A stretch of DNA of 64,000 nt, taken from contig JBJKPR010000053.1 of assembly GCA_046706185.1 (NCBI GenBank), positions 1 to 64,000 of the forward strand, given 5' to 3'. The stretch is from JAJZXY01 sp046706185. GTDB taxonomy: Archaea; Thermoplasmatota; Thermoplasmata; Sysuiplasmatales; Sysuiplasmataceae. Under the pieces are notes generated by a model. It was not told the DNA's origin. It did no database searches and saw only the letters and a list, made by a program, of their open reading frames with translations. Below are positions 1 to 8,016 of the stretch, one piece after another. The first letter of the stretch is position 1; each line of letters opens with the position of its first letter. Position numbers and translations under genes: made by a program.

Positions 1-53
1 CGGAATCTATAGGTCCCGAACCTACAAGGATAACCAAGTTACCCCACGGACCC
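1..53 (-). tRNA. tRNA-Pro(CGG), 3' part cut off by the window edge
   Basis: Read on the minus strand, the 5' acceptor strand GGGTCCG begins at 53. A D-arm follows, then an anticodon stem of GTAGG paired with CCTAT (first pair G-U). The loop is TTCGGGA at 20-14, which gives anticodon CGG (complement at 16-18) and reads the proline codon CCG. The variable loop and the first bases of the T stem are the last visible bases, so the T arm and the 3' acceptor strand lie outside the window. The fold is clear for the part that can be seen. Confidence 0.88.
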
Positions 54-58
54 TACAT

Positions 59-95
59 CGAGTGCGCATTTGGACATTTGTTTCAGTATAATGAA
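59..95 (-). promoter_or_regulatory. tRNA-Pro promoter with TGCGCACTCG initiator motif
   Basis: On the minus strand an AT-rich TATA-like stretch (about 95-88, TTATACTG) lies roughly 20 bases upstream of TGCGCACTCG (68-59). That motif ends 5 bases before the tRNA 5' end. The same 10-mer sits 4 bases before tRNA-Gln at 51889-51898. Its spacing from the TATA-like element fits the archaeal start-site (box B) element. The transcription start itself is inferred. Confidence 0.5.
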
Positions 96-256
96 CTTTT
101 CAATGGACGACACTTTGCAGACGGGACAGCCAGGTGAGCGATCTTGCCGATAGTTTGCTTTCAGCTACAAAGGCAGAGCAGCCTGGGAAATTGAAACAAA
201 AACGATGCGTTTATTTCCGGACATGTCTTTGGCAGATTGCAGCGGTGAGAGCAGGC

Positions 257-829
257 ATGGAAAAAGATGTGCACGGAGATGGAAAAGATAGGCTTGAAAA
301 AGCGACATTCGGGGGCGGATGCTTCTGGTGTACCGAGGCAGTCTTTTCTGAGGTACGTGGCGTGCGAAGCGTTGTTTCAGGCTATGCCGGAGGGTCAACA
401 CCTAATCCAAGCTATGAACTTGTTTGCACCAACACCACAGGGCATGCAGAAGTTGTCCAAATCGAATTTGATCCGAACGTGATCAGCTACCGTGATCTGC
501 TTGAAATATTCTTCATGACGCACGATCCAACGACGCCTGACAGGCAGGGAGCAGACTATGGAAGACAGTACAGGTCTGCAATCTTCTTCCACACTGAGGA
601 GCAGCGAAGTACCGCCGAGAAAACAGTGGCAGAGATAAACCGCGAGAAGATATTCACCGATCCTATAGTGACTGAAATAGCGCCTCTGACAGAATTCTAC
701 AGGGCCGAGGAATATCATCAGCAGTACTTCGCAAAAAACCCGGAAAAACCGTATTGCAGAATTGTGATCAACCCCAAGCTGGGCAAGTTCAGGAAAAGGT
801 TCGCCGAGAAGGCGGCGGTTCACAAATGA
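257..829 (+). CDS. msrA: Peptide-methionine (S)-S-oxide reductase MsrA
   Basis: MsrA reduces the S-epimer of methionine sulfoxide in proteins, repairing oxidative damage in the cytoplasm. The 190-residue product has the family signature GGGCFWC near the N terminus, with the catalytic Cys at residue 22. The family's EYHQQYF-type motif is near the C terminus. The open frame extends upstream to 134, but that extension is not MsrA-like. I chose the ATG at 257, which has a GGTGAG ribosome site at 244-249 and puts the catalytic motif where the family has it. It is a single gene downstream of the divergent tRNA-Pro. No MsrB is present in the window. The gene suggests some exposure to oxygen or oxidants. 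Confidence 0.93.
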   Translation: MEKDVHGDGKDRLEKATFGGGCFWCTEAVFSEVRGVRSVVSGYAGGSTPNPSYELVCTNTTGHAEVVQIEFDPNVISYRDLLEIFFMTHDPTTPDRQGADYGRQYRSAIFFHTEEQRSTAEKTVAEINREKIFTDPIVTEIAPLTEFYRAEEYHQQYFAKNPEKPYCRIVINPKLGKFRKRFAEKAAVHK

Positions 830-925
830 GAAGAACGCTGCCGTAATTTGGCCAATTAAGGCTCTTCTTGTTCGCTTGCTTGCTTGCCTGCTTTACGACA
901 AAAGACGAAGCGCGAATCGTCATGA

Positions 926-933
926 TTATATAA
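926..933 (+). promoter_or_regulatory. TATA box of the HTH/mevalonate operon
   Basis: TTATATAA ends 21 bases before the ATG at 955. This is the archaeal TATA-to-start-site distance, so the transcript probably begins at or next to the start codon (leaderless). No ribosome site is visible before the ATG, which agrees with that. Confidence 0.65.
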
Positions 934-954
934 GGAAACGAATACTCGAGGCTC

Positions 955-1650
955 ATGCATAATTCCCTGAAGGAGAAAATCGCTGGCGAGATTGTCATCT
1001 CGAACGATCCAGGGAAGACGATGAGGAAGTGGAGGGAAGAGTTCCATCTCAGCCAGCTTGAGCTCGCGCATGAGCTCAAGGTATCTGCCTCAGTTGTGAG
1101 CGACTACGAGTCAGGGCGGAGGAAATCACCAGGCTCAACGATGGTGAAGAGATACGTGGATGCACTCATTCAAATGGAAGAGAGGAACGGCGGAAGGTTC
1201 ATCAAGAGATTTGACACCGAAGAAAAGCCTGACTATCTTCTCAGCATCAGGGAATTCAAGAGTTCCGTGTCGCTCCATGAGATGATGAGTGTGCTCAACG
1301 CCGATTGCCTGTCCAGAGGCATAAGTGTTGAGAGAGACATTCATGGCTACACAGTTCTGGACAGCATCAAGGCGATAACAAGCCTCGGTGCCAACGACTA
1401 TCTGAAGGTGTTCGGATGGAGCAGCCAGAGGGCTCTGATATTTACACAGGTCAAGTACGGACGTTCGCCGATGATAGCAGTCAGGGCACATCCGATGAAG
1501 CCCGCAGTGGTCGTTTATCAGAAGCCAGAGAACATTGATGATCTGGCAATTCATCTATCTAAGCTTGAAAACATACCGCTCCTCGTCAGCGACATGGAGC
1601 TCAATGAGATGATAGAGACGCTAGAACGAATAGGGGAAGATGCAAAATGA
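955..1650 (+). CDS. HTH (XRE-type) transcriptional regulator, leading gene of the HMG-CoA synthase operon
   Basis: This 231-residue cytoplasmic protein has a Cro/C1-type helix-turn-helix at about residues 20-65. The recognition region contains LSQLELAHELKVSASVVSDYESGRR. The C-terminal part (about 90-231) is an alpha/beta domain I cannot assign, probably for effector binding or dimerisation. Its last bases overlap the start of HMG-CoA synthase (ATGATG at 1647), so the two are translationally coupled. It is therefore a good candidate regulator of isoprenoid-lipid synthesis and of its own operon. That role is inferred from position; the ligand is unknown. Confidence 0.8.
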   Translation: MHNSLKEKIAGEIVISNDPGKTMRKWREEFHLSQLELAHELKVSASVVSDYESGRRKSPGSTMVKRYVDALIQMEERNGGRFIKRFDTEEKPDYLLSIREFKSSVSLHEMMSVLNADCLSRGISVERDIHGYTVLDSIKAITSLGANDYLKVFGWSSQRALIFTQVKYGRSPMIAVRAHPMKPAVVVYQKPENIDDLAIHLSKLENIPLLVSDMELNEMIETLERIGEDAK

Positions 1651-2717
1651 TGTTTGGGCACAGTGAGAAAGATGTGGGCATAGTAACCTACGGAACATAC
1701 ATTCCACGCTTCAGGATTCTCCCGGAGGAGATAGCCAGAGTATGGGGTGAAGACGGGCAGTCCATGAAGAACGGCCTGATGATATACAGCAAGTCAGTGC
1801 CGTTTCCAGACGAAGACGTGATAACAATATCTGTGGAGGCATCCAGGAATGCCCTGGCGAGGAGCAGCTTAGACCCTGTGGATATAGGAGCGGTCTACGT
1901 CGGCAGTGAATCGCACCCTTATGCTGTCAAGCCATCCGGTACGATAGTTGCGGAGGCCATCGGCGCATCACACTTCATTACTGTCGCAGATTACGAGTTT
2001 GCATGCAAGGCAGGCACTGCAGCTGTGCAGACGGGCATGGGCCTTGTTTCGTCCGGAATGGTCAAGTATGCGCTTGCAGTCGGGGCCGACACGTCTCAGG
2101 GAGCACCTGGAGATGCTCTCGAGTACTCTGCATCCGCGGGAGGAGCGGCATTCATCATAGGCAGGGAGAAGGTCATTGCGACAATCAACAGGACATTCTC
2201 ATTCACGTCCGACACTCCTGATTTCTGGCGGAGGGAGGGGCAGGCATATCCAAGCCACGGCGGGAGGTTCACAGGTGAACCGGCGTATTTCAGACATGTG
2301 TCGACCTGTGCAAAGGAACTTATGAAGCTACAGGGGACTAAGCCCTCAGATTACGACTTTGCCGTTTTCCATCAGCCCAACGGCAAGTTTCCCACGAGGG
2401 TCGCGCAGCAACTGGGCTTTGAGAAGAAACAGTATGAGACAGGGCTTACAACCCCATACATAGGCAACACATACTCCGCTTCTATGATGATCGGCCTTTC
2501 TGCGATACTTGATGTGACAAAACCCGGCCAAAGGATACTCGGTGTCGCATTCGGCTCCGGTGCCGGAAGCGACGGGTTTGACATAACTATAACTCAAGAA
2601 ATGGAAAACTACAACAGGGCCGCGGCCCCGACTGTGAAGTGGTTCCTGGAAAGGTCTGAATTGCTCGACTACGGCAGATATGCGAAATTCAAGGGAAAAA
2701 TTGTGATGAAGGAATAA
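1647..2717 (+). CDS. Hydroxymethylglutaryl-CoA synthase, archaeal type
   Basis: The enzyme condenses acetyl-CoA with acetoacetyl-CoA to HMG-CoA, an early step of the mevalonate route to archaeal ether lipids. The product is 356 residues. The catalytic nucleophile is Cys120 in EFACKAGT. A conserved Glu88 lies in VGSES, and the active-site His242 is in VFHQPNGKFP. The start is ATG 1647 or the adjacent ATG 1650; the first overlaps the stop of the upstream regulator. The thiolase-like gene follows after 2 bases and the DUF35 gene after that, the usual archaeal order. In methanogens these three proteins form one channelling complex. All catalytic residues look intact here. Confidence 0.95.
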   Translation: MMFGHSEKDVGIVTYGTYIPRFRILPEEIARVWGEDGQSMKNGLMIYSKSVPFPDEDVITISVEASRNALARSSLDPVDIGAVYVGSESHPYAVKPSGTIVAEAIGASHFITVADYEFACKAGTAAVQTGMGLVSSGMVKYALAVGADTSQGAPGDALEYSASAGGAAFIIGREKVIATINRTFSFTSDTPDFWRREGQAYPSHGGRFTGEPAYFRHVSTCAKELMKLQGTKPSDYDFAVFHQPNGKFPTRVAQQLGFEKKQYETGLTTPYIGNTYSASMMIGLSAILDVTKPGQRILGVAFGSGAGSDGFDITITQEMENYNRAAAPTVKWFLERSELLDYGRYAKFKGKIVMKE

Positions 2718-2719
2718 AA

Positions 2720-3886
2720 ATGAGAGACGTTGCTATAATAGGCATAGGCGACACAAAGTTTGGCGAGCTCTGGGAGCATTCGCTCAGGGACATAGGGATG
2801 CAGGCAGGTCTCAGCGCAGTGAATGACGCGAATATTGCCGGTGAGCAGATTGAGGCGCTCTACATAGGCAACATGGCTGCAGGCAGCCTGATAGACCAGG
2901 AACACCTCGGTGCGCTTGTGACAGATTATTCCGGGCTGTCGCCACTTCACATACCCGCTGTCCGCATAGAGGCGGCGGGTGCCTCAGGCGGAATGGCACT
3001 CAGGGAAGGGTATCTCGCAGTCGCATCTGGCCTTCACGACATTGTTATGGTTGCTGGGGCTGAAAAGATGACAGACGTCACAGATGAAGAGATACCTACT
3101 ATCCAGATGGCAGGAGGAGACCAGCAGTGGGAAGGCATCTCCGGGGCGACAATGGCCAGCCTCTTCGCAATGATGGCAAGGAGGCACATGTACGAATACG
3201 GCACAACCAGGGAGCAGATAGGCAGCGTGCCCGTCAAGAACCACAAGAACGGCGCAATGAACCCCCAGGCGCAGTATCAGAGAGGCATAACGATGGACAC
3301 TGTCCTCAAGTCCCCACTGGTTGCAGATCCGCTGGGCGTCTTCGACTGCGCGCCTGTTTCGGACGGTGCAGCAGCGGTAATACTCGCTCCTCTTGAAAAG
3401 GCGAAGAAGTACTCGGAGCAGCCTGTAAAGATAGCTGCGTCTGCAGCAGCAACAGACACTCTCGCCCTTCAGCACAGGGAGTCGCTGACGAGGATAGACT
3501 CGATTAAAGTCGCCTCAAGGAACGCGTACAAGACCGCGGGTCTCAGCCCGAAGGACATAGACGTGGCTGAAGTGCATGACTCGTTTTCAATTGCCGAGAT
3601 AATAAGCATCGAGGACCTGGGTTTCTTCGACAAAGGGAAGGGCGGGCCGGCCACACTTGAAGGAATGACTGAAATTAACGGTGTGGTCTCGGTGAACACC
3701 TCCGGCGGACTTAAGGCAAGAGGCGATCCGATGGGGGCCACGGGCGTCGCTCAGGCAGTGGAGATTACCAGACAGCTGCGAGGCAGCGGAGAGAAGAGGC
3801 AGGTGCATGACGCCGAGTACGGCCTTTCGCTGAACATGGGTGGAACAGGCGGGACGTCTGTGGTGCACATCTACCGGAGGGCGTGA
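2720..3886 (+). CDS. Thiolase-family protein (acetyl-CoA acetyltransferase-like) lacking expected catalytic residues
   Basis: Over its 388 residues this protein aligns by eye with SCP2-type archaeal thiolases, which make acetoacetyl-CoA for the neighbouring HMG-CoA synthase. The fold markers are present: a GASGG loop, AEVHDSFS, SGGLKARGDPMGATG and GGTGGTSVVHI. However, the nucleophilic Cys of the CxSGG loop is Gly87. The Cys of the usual HDCF motif is Ser288, although His286 remains. The catalytic His of the GHP motif is Asp336. It sits between HMG-CoA synthase and the DUF35 protein, so it may keep a structural role in the complex, or use unusual chemistry. Thiolase family membership is sure; activity is doubtful. 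Confidence 0.85.
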   Translation: MRDVAIIGIGDTKFGELWEHSLRDIGMQAGLSAVNDANIAGEQIEALYIGNMAAGSLIDQEHLGALVTDYSGLSPLHIPAVRIEAAGASGGMALREGYLAVASGLHDIVMVAGAEKMTDVTDEEIPTIQMAGGDQQWEGISGATMASLFAMMARRHMYEYGTTREQIGSVPVKNHKNGAMNPQAQYQRGITMDTVLKSPLVADPLGVFDCAPVSDGAAAVILAPLEKAKKYSEQPVKIAASAAATDTLALQHRESLTRIDSIKVASRNAYKTAGLSPKDIDVAEVHDSFSIAEIISIEDLGFFDKGKGGPATLEGMTEINGVVSVNTSGGLKARGDPMGATGVAQAVEITRQLRGSGEKRQVHDAEYGLSLNMGGTGGTSVVHIYRRA

Positions 3887-3888
3887 TA

Positions 3889-4287
3889 ATGTCCAACCCC
3901 CGGTACTGGAGAGAAAACCCCAGCCGTTACAACCTCATCGGAAGGAAGTGCGAGAATTGCGGGGGCGTATACTTTCCGCCCAGGGAAATATGCCCCAAGT
4001 GCAGAAGAAAGAGCATAGGCAGGATGAAGGACCACAGGCTTTCTGGAAAAGGAAAAGTGTATTCGTTCACAGTTGTACACGAGCCGATGCCCGACTTCGC
4101 GCTCATGAAACCTTACATAATGGCGATGGTTGAAACTGAGGAGGGCGTGAGGCTGACAGGGCAGGTCGTTGACTGCGAGCCTGAAAAGATAAGCATAGGC
4201 ATGGATGTTGAAGCCACTTTCAGGAAGCTTGGAGAAGAGGGCGCCTCAGGCATAATACGGTACGGCTACAAGTTCAGGCCACGATAA
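3889..4287 (+). CDS. DUF35 zinc-ribbon/OB-fold protein of the HMG-CoA synthase complex
   Basis: The 132-residue protein has an N-terminal rubredoxin-like zinc ribbon (C-x2-C at KCENC, C-x2-C at CPKC). An OB-fold domain follows, with a typical GKGKVYSFTVVHEP strand. In the methanogen complex the equivalent protein bridges thiolase and HMG-CoA synthase and shares the CoA site. I start at ATG 3889 because GGAGGG at 3876-3881 is well spaced for it. A GTG at 3883 is also in frame but sits almost on top of the ribosome site. The thiolase-like gene ends at 3886. This is the last gene of the operon; the next 90 bases hold the promoter region of the methyltransferase. Confidence 0.9.
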   Translation: MSNPRYWRENPSRYNLIGRKCENCGGVYFPPREICPKCRRKSIGRMKDHRLSGKGKVYSFTVVHEPMPDFALMKPYIMAMVETEEGVRLTGQVVDCEPEKISIGMDVEATFRKLGEEGASGIIRYGYKFRPR

Positions 4288-4377
4288 CCGCTCGGTCATA
4301 ACACCCGCCAAGACCGTCTTTCACGCGCTGGAAATGCAGCGCCCGGCAGCTTCACGACTGTGCGGCAGCAATAAATA

Positions 4378-5139
4378 ATGCCCTGGAAATTGCGCACCAT
4401 GGCAGGATCTGAATTCTTTTCCAGGAACGCGGAGGCGTACTCGAAGAGTACTTCGCATGCAAGAGGGAGGGACCTCACCCTGCTGCTCGAGAAAATCGGT
4501 GCCGAAAGGAAGGATGTGGCTATTGATATAGCCACCGGCACAGGTTTCACCGCAGTGGCACTCTCGGAAATAGTGGGGGCCGTGACTGCTATTGACCCGA
4601 CTGAGAACATGATCAGGGAGGCTCAGAACCTGGCAGACAGCCAGGGCAATGGAAACATCGAATTTGCGATCGGGATTGCGGAGCACCTGCCTGTAGCTGA
4701 CTCTTCATTCAATGTGGCAACATGCAGGAGGGCTGCACACCACTTCAGCGACAAGATGGCGTTCCTGCGGGAGGCATCCAGGGCACTTGTGCCCGGTGGA
4801 AAGATGGGGCTTGTGGACATGGTTTCGCCTCAGGGCCATGCAGATGAATTCAACAGGCTCGAGAGGGAGAGGGACAGGACGCATCTGGCCGCAGAGGAAG
4901 CAGAAGTCTGGCAGACCCTCTTTTCGCAGGCCGGATTTGATGTGAAAAGCTGCGAGATTGAGGAAGAGAGGCTGACATTCGACAAATGGATCTATCCAGT
5001 GGACCCCCATGGTGAAACAGCGGAAAAATGCAGAGGCTTGCTCCGGGGAGCCGATGCCGGGTTTGCGGCTGCCATCGTGCTGGGAAGCGACCTCAGCTTC
5101 ATCAAGAGAAGAATGGTTCTCGTGGGTTGCAAGAAGTAG
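4378..5139 (+). CDS. Class I SAM-dependent methyltransferase (UbiE/type 11-like)
   Basis: The 253-residue protein has the Rossmann methyltransferase motifs. Motif I is AIDIATGTGFTAVAL, an acidic residue ends the second strand (AIDPTENM), and motif III-like VPGGKMGLVDMVSP is present. The sequence between, AEHLPVADSSFNVATCRRAAHHF, is typical of UbiE/COQ5 and small-molecule methyltransferases. The substrate cannot be told. An in-frame ATG at 4399 gives a product 7 residues shorter and may be the true start, since no ribosome site precedes either; an AT-rich AATAAATAATG run touches the first ATG. HutH follows 55 bases downstream, which is not enough to infer a shared pathway. Confidence 0.8.
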   Translation: MPWKLRTMAGSEFFSRNAEAYSKSTSHARGRDLTLLLEKIGAERKDVAIDIATGTGFTAVALSEIVGAVTAIDPTENMIREAQNLADSQGNGNIEFAIGIAEHLPVADSSFNVATCRRAAHHFSDKMAFLREASRALVPGGKMGLVDMVSPQGHADEFNRLERERDRTHLAAEEAEVWQTLFSQAGFDVKSCEIEEERLTFDKWIYPVDPHGETAEKCRGLLRGADAGFAAAIVLGSDLSFIKRRMVLVGCKK

Positions 5140-5194
5140 ACAGCCGATAAAAATCAAAAGAATAATAACCTGCGCTCCGCTTTCTTCAAACGGT

Positions 5195-6712
5195 GTGTTT
5201 ATTTTGAGCACCAAACCTGCAGGCGTCACACTTGACGGCTCTTCTCTCGGCATAAATGAACTCGTCTCCATTTCCAGGGACTGGGCTATCGTTTCTGTTT
5301 CAGCAGGTGCGATGAAAAAGGTCAGCGCATCCAGGAAAACGCTGGAGAAGATGGCGGAATCCGGCCAGCCGATATATGGCGTAACCACAGGATTTGGTGA
5401 ATTGCAGAACATGAATGTTGGCCGGGACCAGGCAGGCAGGCTTCAGGAGAACCTCGTGAGGAGCACCTCGGCAGGTGTGGGACTGCCCCTCTCAGTTGTG
5501 GAGACCAGGGCTATGATGGTGTTGAGGCTTAACACGCTCATAAGAGGCTACTCGGGTGTCAGGGTGGAAATAGTCAGCCTCCTAAGGGAGATGATCAACA
5601 GGGGCGTTCATCCTGTAATACCATCTAAAGGCTCTGTAGGCGCGAGCGGTGATCTTGCGCCGCTCGCTCACATGGCTCTTGTGCTCATGGGAGAAGGGAA
5701 GGCGGAGTTCAACGGAAGCGTTATGAGCGGGGCGGATGCGCTTGGGAAAGCAAGCCTCAAGCCTCTGTCACTCAGGGAGAAGGAAGGGCTCGCGCTGATC
5801 AACGGAACACAGTTCATGACCGCGCTTGGTGCTCTTGCACTATATGACATAAGAAGGTTGCTGCTCCAGTCAATTGCGGTTTTTTCCATGTCGCTCGAGG
5901 CGCTTGGCGGCAAACTGGCGCCGTTCGATTCCAGAGTGACATCCCTGAGGAAGCATCCAGGTTCTGCGGAAGTGGCATCGGAGATACGCAAGGTGTGCAG
6001 GGGCAGCAGGAGGGCAAACGGCGGAGCGAACGTTCAGGACCCATACACGCTGCGATGCGCACCGCAGGTGCTTGGACCGCTGCACGACATGCTTCGCTTC
6101 TGCGAGGGTGTCGTGGTCACGGAGATGAACTCGACAACCGACAATCCTGTCGTCATACCCGACGATGGCGAAGTCATATCGGCCGGGAATTTCCATGGAC
6201 AGCCTGTAGCCACCGCGCTTGATGCAATATGCATTCCGCTTCAGGCGGTGTGCTCTTTCTCAGAAAGAAGGACAGCGAGGCTTACAGATGCAAAGCTGAG
6301 CGGCATGAACGCATTCCTCTCCAGGAACCCTGGCATCGAGTCAGGCTACATGGTAGCGCAGTACACTGCAGCAGCGCTTGTCTCAGAGGGAAAGGTGCTG
6401 AGCCATCCCTCCTCATCGGATTCCATACCGACATCGGCGAACCAGGAGGACTTCGTTAGCATGGGAGCCTATTCGGCTCTGAAGCTCAGGCAGATGGTGG
6501 ATAACGCTTTCAGTGTTATTGCAATAGAGGCCCTATGCGCAGCGCAGGCACTTGACCTCACTGGCGGCCCCTCCGCACCACGCGTGAGGGGGGCCCATGC
6601 CATCGTGAGAAAGATCGTCCCGCCGCTTGACAGCGACAGGGAGCTGTCGACCGAGATAGAGGCATGCAGCAGCATGCTCAGGCAGGGTGGGCTGCTCGAC
6701 GTGGTGCTCTGA
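5195..6712 (+). CDS. hutH: Histidine ammonia-lyase
   Basis: HutH deaminates histidine to urocanate and ammonia, the first step of histidine degradation. The 505-residue product has normal length. The Ala150-Ser151-Gly152 triad within GSVGASGDLAPL cyclises to the MIO electrophile. Also present are YGVTTGFGEL, the QDPYTLRCAPQVLGP-type motif (VQDPYTLRCAPQ) and NSTTDNP. The frame is open further upstream over the methyltransferase, but homology begins near VTLDGSSL. I use GTG 5195; a TTG at 5204 with GGTG 8 bases before it is an equal candidate. FtcD and the cyclodeaminase for the end of this pathway lie at 17-18.6 kb. HutU and HutI are not in the window. Confidence 0.93.
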   Translation: MFILSTKPAGVTLDGSSLGINELVSISRDWAIVSVSAGAMKKVSASRKTLEKMAESGQPIYGVTTGFGELQNMNVGRDQAGRLQENLVRSTSAGVGLPLSVVETRAMMVLRLNTLIRGYSGVRVEIVSLLREMINRGVHPVIPSKGSVGASGDLAPLAHMALVLMGEGKAEFNGSVMSGADALGKASLKPLSLREKEGLALINGTQFMTALGALALYDIRRLLLQSIAVFSMSLEALGGKLAPFDSRVTSLRKHPGSAEVASEIRKVCRGSRRANGGANVQDPYTLRCAPQVLGPLHDMLRFCEGVVVTEMNSTTDNPVVIPDDGEVISAGNFHGQPVATALDAICIPLQAVCSFSERRTARLTDAKLSGMNAFLSRNPGIESGYMVAQYTAAALVSEGKVLSHPSSSDSIPTSANQEDFVSMGAYSALKLRQMVDNAFSVIAIEALCAAQALDLTGGPSAPRVRGAHAIVRKIVPPLDSDRELSTEIEACSSMLRQGGLLDVVL

Positions 6713-6729
6713 ACGTCTGCCCCCTGACC

Positions 6730-7692
6730 TCAGAAGCCAATGCCCAGCTGCTTGAGAATGGAAAGGTCCATTGACATGCCAACGTTCCAGTTTGGTCTGT
6801 CCACGATCTCGCTTATCCTCAGGTCGCCGGCGACCGAGCACAGAAGGTACGCCTCATCTTTTTCCAGTCCCTTTCTGTGAAGCAGGTCAACCATCGAGCC
6901 TACAGCCCTCCTGGCGGCGTCGTAAAGGTCAGGTGATATGCCGGAAGTGGATATGCACCGTCTCCGCTTTGCCCGTTCCCCGTACACAACAGTTGGGAAA
7001 TCGGTTTTCAAAGTGTCGCTGTAGACCTTCACCCTTAATGTGGTGACTGAGGGTGTCTCGACAGCTGTTCCGCAAACCTCACCGTCGCCCTGGACTGCGT
7101 GCGTGTCAGCAATGCAAAGGTTCGCACCCTCAACGTTGACCCTGAAATACACCGATGACCCGACTCCGATCCTGTTGTTGTCCATGTTTCCGCCGAAGTA
7201 CTGAGGCGGGATCATTGTGTAGTTCTTGCTCTCCTCCGCAGGGGCAACGCCAATGACTCCGAGAAAAGGTTTTATCGGAAGACCGAGCCCCTTCAGGAAC
7301 GATGACCTCCTCGGCCTTGCAGTCCCATCTCTTATGGACCAGTGAAAGAGTCGGGGAGCCCTGAACTGGTCGCTAAGAAGACCGAACCCGGGGAAAATCG
7401 CGCTCCATCCCCAGCCTGCGCACTTGATGTCGACTATGTCCACCTTCAACATGTCGCCCGGCGAGGCATCCTCCACGTAAATGGGACCGATCGCGGCATC
7501 CGTCTTCTTATTGTCCATACGCTTCAGGGATGCGGCGGTTGATGAAAGGCGTATCTGGTCAGTCGATGCGTCCGGAACCCTCACGACAACAGTGTCGCCG
7601 TCAGATATGCTAATAACAGGTCTTTTTTTTGGGGACCACGCTGTTATGTAGTGACCAGGAAAGTGACCGTTGAGAAAATATCTATTGTGCAT
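6730..7692 (-). CDS. Acetamidase/formamidase family protein
   Basis: The 320-residue protein belongs to the FmdA/AmdA family, which hydrolyses formamide or acetamide to the acid and ammonia. Visible family features are SISDGDTVVV, the DASPGDMLKVDIVDI strand, and the metal-site segments GGNMDNN and ADTHAVQGDGEVCGTAVE, with its Asp, His and Glu. It is convergent with hutH, 17 bases from it. Histidine breakdown can release formamide, so a shared role is possible. The substrate cannot be fixed from sequence. It starts with ATG at 7692 and is divergent from the ClC gene. Confidence 0.88.
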   Translation of the reverse strand: MHNRYFLNGHFPGHYITAWSPKKRPVISISDGDTVVVRVPDASTDQIRLSSTAASLKRMDNKKTDAAIGPIYVEDASPGDMLKVDIVDIKCAGWGWSAIFPGFGLLSDQFRAPRLFHWSIRDGTARPRRSSFLKGLGLPIKPFLGVIGVAPAEESKNYTMIPPQYFGGNMDNNRIGVGSSVYFRVNVEGANLCIADTHAVQGDGEVCGTAVETPSVTTLRVKVYSDTLKTDFPTVVYGERAKRRRCISTSGISPDLYDAARRAVGSMVDLLHRKGLEKDEAYLLCSVAGDLRISEIVDRPNWNVGMSMDLSILKQLGIGF

Positions 7693-8016
7693 TCAGAGAT
7701 CCCTCCGCGAAACAGTTGTACTCCTCTGCATTGCCCCATGATTCAAAGCAGTGTTAAATAACAATCTGCACCATTCCGCCAAAGGCACGGTTGGGCATTT
7801 GGTTTCCGCATAACCGGTATCCAGCACGGAGCATTTCGGGCCGGCACCCGAAATATGCAAAATTGACGAAGTTTGGAGTCTGCTTGACAATATTTTTATA
7901 CGAATGTCGTTTGGCTATAAATGCCCGTCAGAATCAGAGCGCGAAATTGGCCGAGATTCCCGCAATGATAGGCGGAGCGTGGAAAAATAAACAGTGTCAA
8001 CGCCTTCCAGAACTGG
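7693..8016. promoter_or_regulatory. Divergent promoter region between the amidase and ClC genes
   Basis: This is 324 bases without a convincing gene. TATA-like stretches are seen at about 7889-7899 (TATTTTTATAC) and 7912-7918 (CTATAAA) for the ClC direction. A TTATTTAAC (minus strand, near 7754-7762) could serve the amidase. A short open frame on the minus strand here shows no family features. The ClC leader would be about 80-100 bases long, unusually long for this window. Confidence 0.4.
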
